64,000 nucleotides of DNA from Massilia sp. Root335 (GCF_001425685.1 NZ_LMCY01000069.1:37208-101207); one strand, 5' to 3'; counted from the first letter of the stretch, positions 1 to 8,150 are shown. A program made the numbers and translations. The notes: generated by a model not told the origin, from the letters alone.

Positions 1-257
1 TTGCTCGTCACGCGCGCATAGAATTCGTCGCGGATCGGCGCGCCGAGGCGCAGGTCGTACGGCACGGCCTCGGCGCCGTCGGGGAAGCGCACCGACTGGC
101 CGAGGAAGATCGCGGCCACCTGGTCGGCGCGCAGCGTGGCGACGGGGTTGCGCGCGGAGACGATCACGACGAGGTCGGCCGCGCCGGCGCGAGCATCGGC
201 AAGGCAGGCGAGCAGCAGGGCCGATCCCAGGAAGCGGGAATACTTGTGGGCCGCCAT
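1..257 (-). CDS. PstS-like periplasmic substrate-binding protein (3' end outside window)
   Basis: The gene starts at 257 and runs off the left edge, so only about 85 residues are visible. They show a signal peptide (Lys-5, then a run rich in Leu and Ala ending near DARAGA), followed by DLVVIVSARNPV and a stretch with DQVAAIFLGQ. This is the usual opening of small phosphate-type binding proteins of the PstS superfamily found outside classical pst operons. The start lies one base after the stop of the upstream porin-like gene, so the two are probably co-transcribed. In related bacteria such pairs often accompany a membrane sensor gene, which would lie to the left of this window. Ligand and role cannot be read here. 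Family assignment is fairly safe; phosphate binding itself is inference. Confidence 0.7.
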   Translation of the reverse strand, partial: MAAHKYSRFLGSALLLACLADARAGAADLVVIVSARNPVATLRADQVAAIFLGQSVRFPDGAEAVPYDLRLGAPIRDEFYARVTS

Positions 258-258
258 G

Positions 259-1509
259 CTAGTACACGAAGTCCAGGGCGACGCTGGCCACGTGGGTGGT
301 GCGCCCGGAACGGAAGCGCGGCGTCGGGTTGATGAAGGTGCCGACGGAGTCGTCGTGCGGCGTGACGCGGTCGAGCTGCACCTTGAGCGCCATGTTCGTA
401 TGCAGGTCCCAGCGCAGGCCGGCCGCCACGGACGTCTGCTGCGGGATCCGGATCAGCAGGGCATTCAGCCCGGCGTTCAGCATGGCCGCCGTCGGCGCCA
501 GCGCCGGGGGCAGGGCGGCCGTCGGCAGGCCCGCGTCCAGCGTCGGCCCGACGGCCCGCACGCGCGCCCACGTCGCGTACGGCGTCAGCGACTTCCAGCG
601 CCAGCCGGCGCTGACATAGGCGTTGCGCGTCGCGCCGAGGAAGGAATGGCTGACCGTGCGGCCCGCCTCGGCCATCACGAACCAGCTGCCCGGGTCGTAG
701 TTCACGCCGATATTGGCGAGCATCATGCGCTTGTGGTCCATCGCATAACGCCGGGTCAGGGCCCGGCCGGCCGGGCCGAACGCATTGAAGGCGTCGAACA
801 GGTCGACGGCGATGTCGCTCGAGATCTCGGCGCTGACCATGTTGGCGCGCACGCTCAACGCGCCCCAGTCGCTCGTGTTCGAGATGCCGACGCCGCCGCG
901 CCCGTACACGTGCAGGGGCGCGATCAGCGCCACGGCGCTGTGGCCGTAGAAGACCTGGGACGCGTTGCGCACGGGGCCGAGGTCCCAGCGCAGGGTGGCG
1001 TCGACGCCGTCGCTGCTGGTGACGGGCAGGACGTTGTAGCCTTCGACCGGCGGCCGCACCCACGGATACGCGTAGCCGACCTTGCGGTAGTCCGCCGTCA
1101 GGAACACGGGCAGTGCGATGCGGCCGGCGCGCAGGGCCAGTTCGGGCGTCACCTGGTACTTGATGTTGGCCCATTCGATGCGCGGCCGGTAGGTGTTGTC
1201 CAGCCCCTGTTCGCTCACGACCTGCAGCACGGCCGACCAGTGCCGCGCGAGCGTGGCGTCGAGCTGGATGCCGAGGCGGGTGTCGACGTCGGTGCTCCAG
1301 CGGCGCGTGAGACCGGTGCCGCTGGCCTTGAAGACGGACGACGTGTAGTCCGCATCGTGTTCGCTGGCATGCGCGACGCCCAGCGTGCCGAAGCCGGAGA
1401 TGCGCCAGTCCGGGGTGCGCACCGGCTCGTCCTGCGCGCGGGCGGTGCCAAGGCAGGCGAGGCCGAACAGGGAAAGTAACAGGAACTGAACGAGGCGTTG
1501 TTGCTGCAT
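259..1509 (-). CDS. Outer-membrane porin-like protein
   Basis: A 416-residue protein with a clear signal peptide (Leu-rich core, cleavage near ARAQDE). The body is made of alternating short amphipathic stretches and it ends in an aromatic residue (VALDFVY), the usual C-terminal signature of outer-membrane beta-barrels recognised by the BAM machinery. The opening after the signal, RISGFGTLGVAH, resembles the first strand of porin-like proteins that are annotated as hypothetical in Oxalobacteraceae. It is the first gene of a two-gene unit with the PstS-like gene, which begins one base after its stop. A role as barrel partner of that periplasmic protein is inference. No channel specificity can be deduced. 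Confidence 0.75.
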   Translation of the reverse strand: MQQQRLVQFLLLSLFGLACLGTARAQDEPVRTPDWRISGFGTLGVAHASEHDADYTSSVFKASGTGLTRRWSTDVDTRLGIQLDATLARHWSAVLQVVSEQGLDNTYRPRIEWANIKYQVTPELALRAGRIALPVFLTADYRKVGYAYPWVRPPVEGYNVLPVTSSDGVDATLRWDLGPVRNASQVFYGHSAVALIAPLHVYGRGGVGISNTSDWGALSVRANMVSAEISSDIAVDLFDAFNAFGPAGRALTRRYAMDHKRMMLANIGVNYDPGSWFVMAEAGRTVSHSFLGATRNAYVSAGWRWKSLTPYATWARVRAVGPTLDAGLPTAALPPALAPTAAMLNAGLNALLIRIPQQTSVAAGLRWDLHTNMALKVQLDRVTPHDDSVGTFINPTPRFRSGRTTHVASVALDFVY

Positions 1510-1684
1510 TTGAGTCGACGGATGGGCCGGCTGGGAGCGCCAGGGTGCGGAACTCGACTGTAATCCTTGCTCAAAGGAAAGTCGACAGCTTTTGCCCGTC
1601 GGCCGCCCTTGTTCAAAATCTTGTTGCGCTACGGCAACGAGGGATTGCGTCAGATCCGGCCATTGGCTGCCGCGCCGCCGCGCT

Positions 1685-3352
1685 TTATAACTGCCGTGGC
1701 GCGCTCAGCTTGTGCGGCCCCTGTTCCAGCGTCATGCCGACCGTGCCGTCGGCCTGCTTGTCGAAGTGGAGCCGGATGTCGTGTTCCGCGTCCACGAACG
1801 TGTCCTGCGCCAGCGCCGTCAGCTTCATCGCCGGCTGTCCCACCGGCGTGGCGCGCAAGGTGCCGCCTTCGCGCGTGACCTCGATCACGAGTCCGGGCGC
1901 GAGCGGGTAACGGCCCAGGTACTGGTCCAGGACGGCGGGCGCCACCTGCACGGCCCGCAGTTCGGGCACCGTCGTGCTGCTGCGGTGGTGCGTCGTGCGG
2001 TTCAGTTCATCGTCGATCGTCAGGTCCGTGACGACACCTTTTGTGTCGCGCTGGAACTGTACAGTGATTAAGCTGTCACCGATCAGGAAGCCGTCCTTCC
2101 GGTACCCGCGCAGCGGCGCGCGCGGCATGCCCGTGCCCTGGATCGTCAGCCCGCCGTTCTCGTGGCGGACCGTGTGGGCCCGCTTGTCGTCGATCGGGTA
2201 GACGCCCACATAGCCGTCCAGTGTCGCCGCATCGGGCGCCGTCGCGGACGGCACCGGCAGCGGCTTGCCGGCCACGTCCATTGCGATCCCGTGGGTCAGC
2301 TTGGCAAGCGGCACGTGGATGCCGTCGGCGTCGCGGTTGGCCAGCATGGCGACATAGACATGCTCCTTCGGCAGCCAGACGGCGTCGGACGTGAAACCCG
2401 GGATATTCCCGCCGTGGAAGACTTCGTCGACGCCGTGCAGCCGGCCCACGAACCATCCATAGCCGTACGGATTGGGCGTGCCGTCGTTGAGCGTGTGGGC
2501 GCTCCAGGCCCGGCGCAGCGTGTCCGGCCGCAGCAGCTTGCCATCGGCGAGTGCCGCCTGCCAGCGCGCGAGGTCGTCCACGGTCGACACGAGCGCGCCG
2601 GCCGCGTACGGCCACGTCATGCTGATCGGGCCTGCCGGTTGCGCCCGGCCGTCGTAGCCGGTGACGGGCTGGAAGCGCGCGTCCTCGTAGCCGGTGTGCG
2701 TCATGCCGAGGGGCTTGAAGATGCGTTCCTCGAGAAAGCGGGCATACGGCAGGCCCGACGCCTTCTCGATGATCGCGCCCAGCAGGAAATAGCCGGAATT
2801 GTCGTAGCTGAACCGGCTGCCGGGGACGAATTCCAGCGCGTCGTCCTTGAAGAAGGCGATGCCTTGCGCGACGGTGACGTCGGTGCGCATCACGTCGCGG
2901 AACCCGCGCTTGCCCGTGTAGCTGGGGATGCCGGACGTGTGCGTCAGCAGATGTTCGATCGTGATCTTCGCGCCGTGCGTGGGATAGTCGGGCAGGAAGC
3001 GCGTGATGTCGTCCGACAGGGCCAGCTTGCCTTCATCCGCCAGCATCAGGATGGCGACGGCCGTGAACTGCTTCGTCATCGAGCCGATCCGCGCCGGGGC
3101 ATCCGCCCGCAGCGCCGTGCCGGACGCCACGTCCGCGCGGCCATAGCCCTTGCGGAACACGGTCTTGCCGTCCTTCGTGACGATCACGGCGACCCCGGGG
3201 CCGGTGGCCGGGAAATACGGAGCGATCAGCGCGTCGATCCGCGCCGCGAGCGCCTGCTCTTCCGCCTGCGCGGCGGGTGCCGCGAGCGTGGGGGACAACG
3301 GTGCCAGGACGAGCGACACCACGGTAACGACATTCACGGCATATCGGCGCAT
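1685..3352 (-). CDS. Serine hydrolase of the class C beta-lactamase / D-Ala-D-Ala peptidase family
   Basis: A 555-residue exported protein with a signal peptide ending near LAAPAAQA. The active-site signature SMTK is at residues 91-94 (nucleophile Ser91, Lys94). Tyr183 in YDN matches the second motif, and HGGNIPG near 314-320 takes the place of the KTG box. The catalytic domain occupies about residues 35-370, and a C-terminal beta-rich extension follows, as in many esterase-like members. Such proteins are more often peptidases or esterases than true beta-lactamases, so no resistance phenotype should be assumed. The start is supported by AAGGAGA about 6 bases upstream. It stands alone, with its own promoter-like region containing direct repeats. 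Confidence 0.85.
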   Translation of the reverse strand: MRRYAVNVVTVVSLVLAPLSPTLAAPAAQAEEQALAARIDALIAPYFPATGPGVAVIVTKDGKTVFRKGYGRADVASGTALRADAPARIGSMTKQFTAVAILMLADEGKLALSDDITRFLPDYPTHGAKITIEHLLTHTSGIPSYTGKRGFRDVMRTDVTVAQGIAFFKDDALEFVPGSRFSYDNSGYFLLGAIIEKASGLPYARFLEERIFKPLGMTHTGYEDARFQPVTGYDGRAQPAGPISMTWPYAAGALVSTVDDLARWQAALADGKLLRPDTLRRAWSAHTLNDGTPNPYGYGWFVGRLHGVDEVFHGGNIPGFTSDAVWLPKEHVYVAMLANRDADGIHVPLAKLTHGIAMDVAGKPLPVPSATAPDAATLDGYVGVYPIDDKRAHTVRHENGGLTIQGTGMPRAPLRGYRKDGFLIGDSLITVQFQRDTKGVVTDLTIDDELNRTTHHRSSTTVPELRAVQVAPAVLDQYLGRYPLAPGLVIEVTREGGTLRATPVGQPAMKLTALAQDTFVDAEHDIRLHFDKQADGTVGMTLEQGPHKLSAPRQL

Positions 3353-3375
3353 GGATTCTCCTTGTGTGCGCCAGG

Positions 3376-3417
3376 ATTATATGATGTCCGATAGGCAATA
3401 TTTCGTTGCTGTCCGAT
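3376..3417 (-). promoter_or_regulatory. Promoter region of the serine hydrolase with direct repeats
   Basis: On the minus strand a TATAAT hexamer (3376-3381) lies 24 bases upstream of the hydrolase start. Two identical 8-base direct repeats, TGTCCGAT as read on the plus strand (3385-3392 and 3410-3417), lie just upstream of it, 25 bases apart. This is the layout of a repressor or activator site. No good -35 hexamer is visible, which would fit activator dependence. Confidence 0.35.
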
Positions 3418-3441
3418 GAAATAAATGACAACGCCGATACC

Positions 3442-3479
3442 GGGAGTGATATCCCGCCGTGGCGGGCCGGGTCACTCCC
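3442..3479. terminator. Hairpin across the end of the YgjP-like gene
   Basis: An 8-base stem (GGGAGTGA at 3442-3449, TCACTCCC at 3472-3479) encloses a second GC-rich stem. It overlaps the stop codon of the metallopeptidase gene (3472-3474). There is no T run on either side, so an intrinsic terminator is uncertain; an mRNA 3'-end stabiliser is equally possible. Confidence 0.3.
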
Positions 3480-3990
3480 ACAAGCGCGCGCCGCCCAGGT
3501 CCAGCTGGGTGAGGTAGAGCCGCAGGTCGAACTCGTACTGGTGGTAATCCGGCTCCATCCAGCAGCACAGTTTGTAGAACGCTTTGTCGTGGTCCTTTTC
3601 CTTGAGGTGGGCCAGTTCGTGCACGGCGATCATGCGCAGGAACGCGGGCGGCGCGTCGCGGAACACGGTGCCGATGCGGATCTCGTGCTTGGCCTTGAGG
3701 CGCCCGCCCTGCACGCGCGAGATTGCCGTGTGCAGGCCCAGTGCCTGCTGGACGATGCCGATCTTGCTGTCGTAGGCGACCTTCGCGACGGGCGCCGCGT
3801 TGCGCAGGTATTCATCTTTCAAATCCTGCACGTAGCCGTACAAGGCCTTGTCCGTGCGGACGTCGTGCGCGTCGGGGTAGCGCTGGCGCAGGTGATCGGC
3901 CAGGCGGTCGTCGGCGATCAGGCGCTCGACCTGGGACAGCACGTGCGCGGGATAGGCGCTCAGGTATTTCAGGCGGGAGGGAGAAGACAT
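3472..3990 (-). CDS. YgjP-like zinc metallopeptidase (DUF45 / M48-type)
   Basis: A 172-residue cytoplasmic protein with the zinc motif HELAH at 124-128 and a further conserved His at 134 (KDHDKAFY), the arrangement of the YgjP/DUF45 family (HExxH...H). The C-terminal half (CCWMEPDYHQYEFDLRLYL) also matches that family, including the Trp/Tyr-rich tail. There is no signal peptide. YgjP-like proteins are related to SprT/WSS1 proteases, but their substrates are mostly unknown. The gene is monocistronic, with the serine hydrolase starting 119 bases further on in the same direction. Confidence 0.82.
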   Translation of the reverse strand: MSSPSRLKYLSAYPAHVLSQVERLIADDRLADHLRQRYPDAHDVRTDKALYGYVQDLKDEYLRNAAPVAKVAYDSKIGIVQQALGLHTAISRVQGGRLKAKHEIRIGTVFRDAPPAFLRMIAVHELAHLKEKDHDKAFYKLCCWMEPDYHQYEFDLRLYLTQLDLGGARLWE

Positions 3991-4134
3991 AAGGGCGGCA
4001 CTGTAGCACGTCCATGTCTCGACGTCAGCGGATGACGGTGATGCAACGGGCGACCACGCCCGGCACGGCGGCGCGGTCGGCGCTTGCGCGCTTCGTGAAG
4101 AGGACCGGTCCAGGGCGCAGACCGATCCCGAACG

Positions 4135-4473
4135 TCATTGCTCCTTGCCGCCCTGGCGGTTGCCCGCTTTCGCGGCCGCCGCGGCGCGGTTGGCCGACTG
4201 CCGGCTTTCCCCGCCCTTGCGTCCGATATCGGCCATGTGGGCGCGGTTGCGGCTGACCACTTCCCCGCCTTTCTGGCCCGCGCGGCGCGCTTCCTCCGAA
4301 TCGAATTCGTGCGCCGTGCCCTTCTGGTGGGCGGCCTGGCCACCCTTGCTGGCGATTTGCCGCTGCTGGTTCTGGTCCATCGCAGCGAAACCGCGCTTGG
4401 CCGGCTGGCTTTTCTGCTCGCTGCCGCCGGAGTCGGCAGCGCCCTTGTTGCCGCCATCCTTGCTTGTCGCCAT
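4135..4473 (-). CDS. KGG repeat (GsiB-type) stress-induced protein
   Basis: A very hydrophilic 112-residue protein, rich in Gly, Ala, Lys and Gln, with three KGG motifs in the repeat context (A/G)-x-KGG. One is in IASKGGQAAH, one in AGQKGGEVV and one in IGRKGGES. Glu/Asp-rich linkers such as EFDSEEARRAG are typical of GsiB-like general stress proteins. These are thought to behave as disordered hydrophilins in desiccation or osmotic stress. An upstream ATG at 4497 is in frame, but the start at 4473 is preceded by AAGGAG at the right distance and gives the family's normal MATSKDG opening. No operon partner is seen. Confidence 0.85.
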   Translation of the reverse strand: MATSKDGGNKGAADSGGSEQKSQPAKRGFAAMDQNQQRQIASKGGQAAHQKGTAHEFDSEEARRAGQKGGEVVSRNRAHMADIGRKGGESRQSANRAAAAAKAGNRQGGKEQ

Positions 4474-4576
4474 ATCGATCTCCTTGTGCCTGAACAATCA
4501 AAGCGAGCGTCAATGGATGCGCTCGTGAGTTTAGAGAGGCGGGAAATGAAATGGTTCCGGCGGCGTGCGGCTGGTT

Positions 4577-5605
4577 TCAGTGGATGTCGTCGGCGATCTT
4601 GAGCACCAGTTTTCCGAAGTTCTTCCCTTCGAACAGCATCGTCAACGCGGCGGGGAACTGGTCGAGCCCTTCGACCACGTGTTCGCGGCTCTTGATCGCG
4701 CCGTCGCGCAGCCAGGCGCCGAGGCGCTGCACGCCTTCCGGATAGCGCGGCGCATAGTCGAAGACCACCATGCCTTCCATGCGGGCCCGGTTCACGAGCA
4801 GCGCCAGGTAGTTGGCCGGCCCGCGTACGGGCGTCGTGTTGTTGTACTGCGAGATGGCGCCGCAGATCACGATGCGGGCCTTGAGGTTGATGCGCGCCAG
4901 GACGGCGTCGAGGATGTCGCCGCCCACGTTGTCGAAATAGACGTCCACACCCTGCGGACAATGTTCCTTGAGGCCAGCCGCGACGGGACCCGCCTTGTAG
5001 TCGATGCAGGCGTCGAAGCCCAGCTCGTCGACGACGTAGCGGCATTTATCGGGTCCGCCGGCGATGCCGACCACGCGGCACCCGAGCTGCTTCGCCACCT
5101 GGCCCACCGTCGCGCCGACGGCGCCCGCGGCCGCCGAGACGACGACCGTCTCCCCGGCTTTCGGCTGGCCGATGTCGGTGAGGCCGAAGTAGGCCGTCAT
5201 GCCGGGCATGCCCAATACGTTCAGCCAGGCCGGCAGCGGGGCGAGCGCGGGATCGATCTTCATGGCCGCGGCCGCCTTGGCGTCGACGGGGCCCGTCCAG
5301 TACTGCTGCACGCCGAAGGTGCCGGCCAGGTGGTCGCCTACGGCGACGTGCGGCGAGCTGGACGCCTCGACGACGCCGACGCCGCCCGCGCGCATCACCT
5401 CGCCGATGGCGACCGGCCGGATATACGATTTACCCTCGTTCATCCAGCCGCGCATGGCCGGATCGAGCGACAGGTACAGCACGCGCACGCGCACCTCGCC
5501 GTCCTGCAGCGGAGCGAGCGGTTCCTCGGTCAATTGCCAGTCGCTGGCCTTCGGCAGGCCGACGGGGCGCGCGGCGAGGCGGAATTGCCGGTTCATTGGG
5601 GTCAT
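4577..5605 (-). CDS. NADP-dependent MDR oxidoreductase (CurA / prostaglandin reductase-like)
   Basis: A 342-residue medium-chain dehydrogenase/reductase of the zinc-free leukotriene B4 dehydrogenase/CurA family, which reduces the C=C bond of alpha,beta-unsaturated ketones with NADPH. Family marks are the N-terminal LYLSLDPAMRGWM near 50-60 and the nucleotide-binding loop VSAAAGAVGATVGQ near 145-160. Others are a Lys/Tyr pair typical of NADPH users (GGPDKCRY) and YFDNVGGDILD near 220. None of the zinc-ligand cysteines of alcohol dehydrogenases is present. The start at 5605 has AAAGGAGA 7 bases upstream; a second ATG at 5596 is less likely. The gene is divergent from purU, with a long inverted repeat between them. 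Confidence 0.85.
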   Translation of the reverse strand: MTPMNRQFRLAARPVGLPKASDWQLTEEPLAPLQDGEVRVRVLYLSLDPAMRGWMNEGKSYIRPVAIGEVMRAGGVGVVEASSSPHVAVGDHLAGTFGVQQYWTGPVDAKAAAAMKIDPALAPLPAWLNVLGMPGMTAYFGLTDIGQPKAGETVVVSAAAGAVGATVGQVAKQLGCRVVGIAGGPDKCRYVVDELGFDACIDYKAGPVAAGLKEHCPQGVDVYFDNVGGDILDAVLARINLKARIVICGAISQYNNTTPVRGPANYLALLVNRARMEGMVVFDYAPRYPEGVQRLGAWLRDGAIKSREHVVEGLDQFPAALTMLFEGKNFGKLVLKIADDIH

Positions 5606-5622
5606 GTGCGTCTCCTTTTGCC

Positions 5623-5680
5623 AACCGGGGTCAGAGCCCGGTTTTTGGCAATGTCTTTAAATCGGGCTCTGACCCCGGTT
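5623..5680. repeat. Perfect 18-bp inverted repeat, GGGGTCAGAGCCC family
   Basis: The left arm AACCGGGGTCAGAGCCCG (5623-5640) and the right arm CGGGCTCTGACCCCGGTT (5663-5680) are exact reverse complements around a 22-base spacer that is AT-richer. The element fills the gap between the divergent oxidoreductase and purU. The same core is a familiar interspersed palindrome in Oxalobacteraceae genomes (established only from general memory). Only this one copy is in the window. Confidence 0.8.
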
Positions 5681-5757
5681 TGGGGAAATGGCGGATTGGC
5701 AATCCATGCGACAATGTGCCGGATCAGTCAACCTCAACCATTCTGAAGTATTTAGCA

Positions 5758-6624
5758 ATGTATCCAGAATATATCCTGACCTTGTCCTGCCTGGATCACC
5801 GCGGCATCGTGCTGCGCGTGTCCGGTTTTTTGGCCGAACACGGCTGCAACATCATCGACTCGGCCCAGTTCGGCGATCCGGAATCGAAACTGTTCTTCAT
5901 GCGCGTCCACTTCGCGCTGGAAGACGACGCGATGTCCGACGAACTGCTGCGCGCCGGCTTCGGCTCGCTGTGCGCCGACCTGGGTGCCGAGGGCGCGCTG
6001 CAGGACGCGAGGCGCAAACCGCGCGTGCTGATCATGGTGTCCAAGATCGGCCATTGCCTCAACGACCTGCTGTTCCGCTACCGCAGCGGCCTGCTGCCGG
6101 TGGAGATTCCGGCCATCGTGTCGAACCACATGGACTTCTACCAGCTCGCGGCCAGTTACAATATCCCCTTCCACCACTTGCCGCTCGAGGCGGGTGCCGG
6201 CGAATCGGCCAAGCTCGCCCAGGAGGCGCGCATCATCGACCTGCTCGACACCCACCGCATCGACCTGGTCGTGCTGGCGCGCTACATGCAGATCCTGTCG
6301 CCGGGACTGTGCGAAGCCTTGAAGGGCAGGGCGATCAATATCCACCATTCGTTCCTGCCCAGCTTCAAGGGCGCGCGTCCGTATGCGCAGGCGCACAAGC
6401 GCGGCGTCAAGCTGATCGGCGCGACGGCCCACTTCGTCACGGGCGACCTGGACGAAGGCCCGATCATCGAGCAGGACGTCGAGCGCGTCGACCACGCCAT
6501 GAGCGTGGATCAGCTGACGGCGATCGGCCGCGACGTCGAGAGCGTCGTGCTGGCCCGCGCGGTCAAGTGGTTCGTGGAACACCGCATCCTGCTGAACGGC
6601 GACAAGACCGTCGTGTTCAGCTGA
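5758..6624 (+). CDS. purU: Formyltetrahydrofolate deformylase PurU
   Basis: A 288-residue protein that hydrolyses 10-formyl-THF to THF and formate, balancing the one-carbon pool and feeding formate to PurT. An N-terminal ACT domain (about 1-80; LSCLDHRGIVLRVSGFLAEH) is followed by a formyltransferase-type catalytic domain (85-288). The latter contains SNHMDFYQLA, the INIHHSFLPSFKGARPY loop and TAHFVTGDLDEGPIIEQ, which hold the expected catalytic Asn/His/Asp residues. Length is normal. The start chosen (ATG at 5758) gives the canonical MYPEYILTLSC opening; longer in-frame extensions run into the upstream repeat. yaeQ follows 27 bases downstream and may be co-transcribed. Confidence 0.95.
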   Translation: MYPEYILTLSCLDHRGIVLRVSGFLAEHGCNIIDSAQFGDPESKLFFMRVHFALEDDAMSDELLRAGFGSLCADLGAEGALQDARRKPRVLIMVSKIGHCLNDLLFRYRSGLLPVEIPAIVSNHMDFYQLAASYNIPFHHLPLEAGAGESAKLAQEARIIDLLDTHRIDLVVLARYMQILSPGLCEALKGRAINIHHSFLPSFKGARPYAQAHKRGVKLIGATAHFVTGDLDEGPIIEQDVERVDHAMSVDQLTAIGRDVESVVLARAVKWFVEHRILLNGDKTVVFS

Positions 6625-6651
6625 CCACTTTAGATTGAAAGACTGGCTTCA

Positions 6652-7194
6652 ATGGCCCTGAAAGCAACGATTTACAAGGCAGACCTGAGCATTGCGGACA
6701 TGGACCGCAACTACTACCAGGAGCACGCGCTCACCATCGCGCGGCATCCTTCCGAAACCGACGAGCGGGTGATGATCCGCCTGCTAGCCTTCGCCCTGCA
6801 CGCCGACCCTCAGCTTACCTACGGCAAGGACCTGTTCGACGTCGAGGAGCCCGCACTGTGGCTCAAGGACCTGACGGGCGCGATCGATCTCTGGATCGAG
6901 GTCGGCCAGCCCGACGAACGCCGCCTCATGAAGGCGGCCGGCCGCGCCGAACACGTGGTCGTGTACTGCTACAGCGCCACCAGCAACATCTGGTTCAAGG
7001 GCCTGGCCAGCAAGCTCGAACGTACGAAGAAAATTTCCATCATTAACATTCCGGCGGAAACCAGCGCCCAGCTCGAGCAGATGGCGCAGCGCTCGATGCA
7101 GCTGCAATGCACGATCCAGGACGGCCAGGTGTGGCTGACGGACGGGCAGCAGACCGTGCAGGTCGAGCGCGAGATCCTCATGGCCGAGCGCTGA
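6652..7194 (+). CDS. yaeQ: YaeQ family protein
   Basis: A 180-residue YaeQ homologue, with normal family length and the conserved opening MALKATIYKADLSIADMDRN. Other family blocks are ARHPSETDERVMIRLLAFAL and LWIEVGQPDERRLMKAAGRA. YaeQ proteins have a PD-(D/E)xK nuclease-like fold, and the Glu/Asp and Gln/Pro residues in the IEVGQPDE block fit that active-site region. Their cellular role is unresolved; early work linked E. coli YaeQ to suppression of an rfaH defect. Spacing from purU (27 bases) suggests one transcript. A perfect 15-bp palindrome begins just after its stop. Confidence 0.92.
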   Translation: MALKATIYKADLSIADMDRNYYQEHALTIARHPSETDERVMIRLLAFALHADPQLTYGKDLFDVEEPALWLKDLTGAIDLWIEVGQPDERRLMKAAGRAEHVVVYCYSATSNIWFKGLASKLERTKKISIINIPAETSAQLEQMAQRSMQLQCTIQDGQVWLTDGQQTVQVEREILMAER

Positions 7195-7195
7195 T

Positions 7196-7250
7196 CGGAC
7201 AATTTGTCCGGGGCCGCGTGTGCGCCATGGCGTGCATACGCGGCTATAAT
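7196..7250 (+). promoter_or_regulatory. Operator-like palindrome and -10 of the copper operon
   Basis: A perfect palindrome CGGACAATTTGTCCG (7196-7210) begins one base after the yaeQ stop, and a consensus TATAAT lies at 7245-7250. The -10 ends only 6 bases before the ATG at 7257, so the transcript would start at or within the first codon. No matching -35 is seen. The palindrome is centred about 54 bases upstream of the expected start, a common activator position. Confidence 0.4.
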
Positions 7251-7256
7251 CGGATC

Positions 7257-7643
7257 ATGCCGATTCGTTCGATAAAACGCATGCGCTTCATCTGGCTGGC
7301 ACTGTTCGCAGTGCTGCTGAACGCGCTCGCGCCTACGGTCTCGCATGCGCTGGCCGCGCGCCGGCCGGCGATCCCGATCGACGTCTGCAGCGTCGATGGC
7401 GGCGCGCCGTTCGCGGCCGCGGCCGCGCTGCTCATGCAGGACGAACATCGCGGCATGGGCCTGCTGGGCGACTGCGGCTATTGCCTCGCCCACGCGGGCA
7501 GCCACGGCATGCCGCCGCCCGCGCATCCGCCGCTGGCGCTCGTGCACGGCACGGCGCCCCGTCCTTTCCTGTTCCATCACGCGCCCCGTCCGCTGGCCGT
7601 CTGGCTGGCGGCCGTCCCGCGCGGTCCGCCATCCTTTGCCTGA
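7257..7643 (+). CDS. DUF2946 family protein, first gene of a copper operon
   Basis: A 128-residue small exported or membrane-attached protein. It has one hydrophobic N-terminal segment (IWLALFAVLLNALAPTVSHAL) and a Cys/His-rich stretch DCGYCLAHAGSHGMPPPAH in the second half, typical of DUF2946 members, which nearly always sit beside copper chaperone and TonB receptor genes. The CxxC-like DCGYC and neighbouring histidines suggest metal binding (inference). Two starts are possible: ATG 7257, which would make the mRNA nearly leaderless given the -10 at 7245-7250, or ATG 7281 (MRFIWLAL). The PCu(A)C gene follows 51 bases later. Confidence 0.8.
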   Translation: MPIRSIKRMRFIWLALFAVLLNALAPTVSHALAARRPAIPIDVCSVDGGAPFAAAAALLMQDEHRGMGLLGDCGYCLAHAGSHGMPPPAHPPLALVHGTAPRPFLFHHAPRPLAVWLAAVPRGPPSFA

Positions 7644-7694
7644 CCTTTGTCCCGGTGCCTGTGCGCCGCCATTCACTTTTAGTCAGGTAAAGTC

Positions 7695-8138
7695 ATGTAT
7701 AGCAAATTCCTCGTGCTGGCCGCGGCCAGCCTGTTTACGTCCGCCGCGTTCGCCCAGGTGACCGTCGGCGATCCGTGGATCCGCGCCACCGTGCCGGCCC
7801 AGAAGACGGCCGGCGCCTTCATGCAGCTGCGTTCCGCCACGGCCACGCGCCTCGTCGGCGTCCAGACCCCCGTCGCGGGCCGCGCCGAAGTCCACCAGAT
7901 GGGCATGGAAGGCCAGACCATGCGCATGCAAAAGGTCGACGGCATCGACCTGCCGGCCGGCCAGACCGTCAACCTGGCATCCGGCGGCTACCATGTCATG
8001 CTGTTCGACCTGAAGCGCCAGCTCAAGGACGGCGAGCAGGTGCCGCTGACCCTGACCTTCGTCGGGGCCGATAAAAAGCGCGAGAACGTCACCGTGCAGG
8101 TGCCGGTCAAACCGCTTACCTACACCGCCGCGCACTGA
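7695..8138 (+). CDS. Periplasmic copper chaperone PCu(A)C
   Basis: A 147-residue protein with a signal peptide cleaved near AFA|QVTVG. It carries the exact PCu(A)C ligand motif H-x10-M-x21-H-x-M as His67, Met78, His100 and Met102. These proteins bind Cu(I) in the periplasm and deliver it to cytochrome oxidase CuA/CuB sites, usually with Sco or YcnI partners. The cupredoxin-like fold is supported by the strand pattern and by GDPWIRATVPAQKTAGAFM near 26-43. It is the second gene of the DUF2946-PCu(A)C-YcnI-TonB receptor operon, 12 bases from the next gene. Confidence 0.93.
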   Translation: MYSKFLVLAAASLFTSAAFAQVTVGDPWIRATVPAQKTAGAFMQLRSATATRLVGVQTPVAGRAEVHQMGMEGQTMRMQKVDGIDLPAGQTVNLASGGYHVMLFDLKRQLKDGEQVPLTLTFVGADKKRENVTVQVPVKPLTYTAAH

Positions 8139-8150
8139 CGGGAGCACACG

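Noticed and set aside
1685..3352. An antibiotic-resistance beta-lactamase
   Set aside because: The SxxK and Tyr motifs are shared by esterases and peptidases, and the C-terminal extension points away from AmpC.
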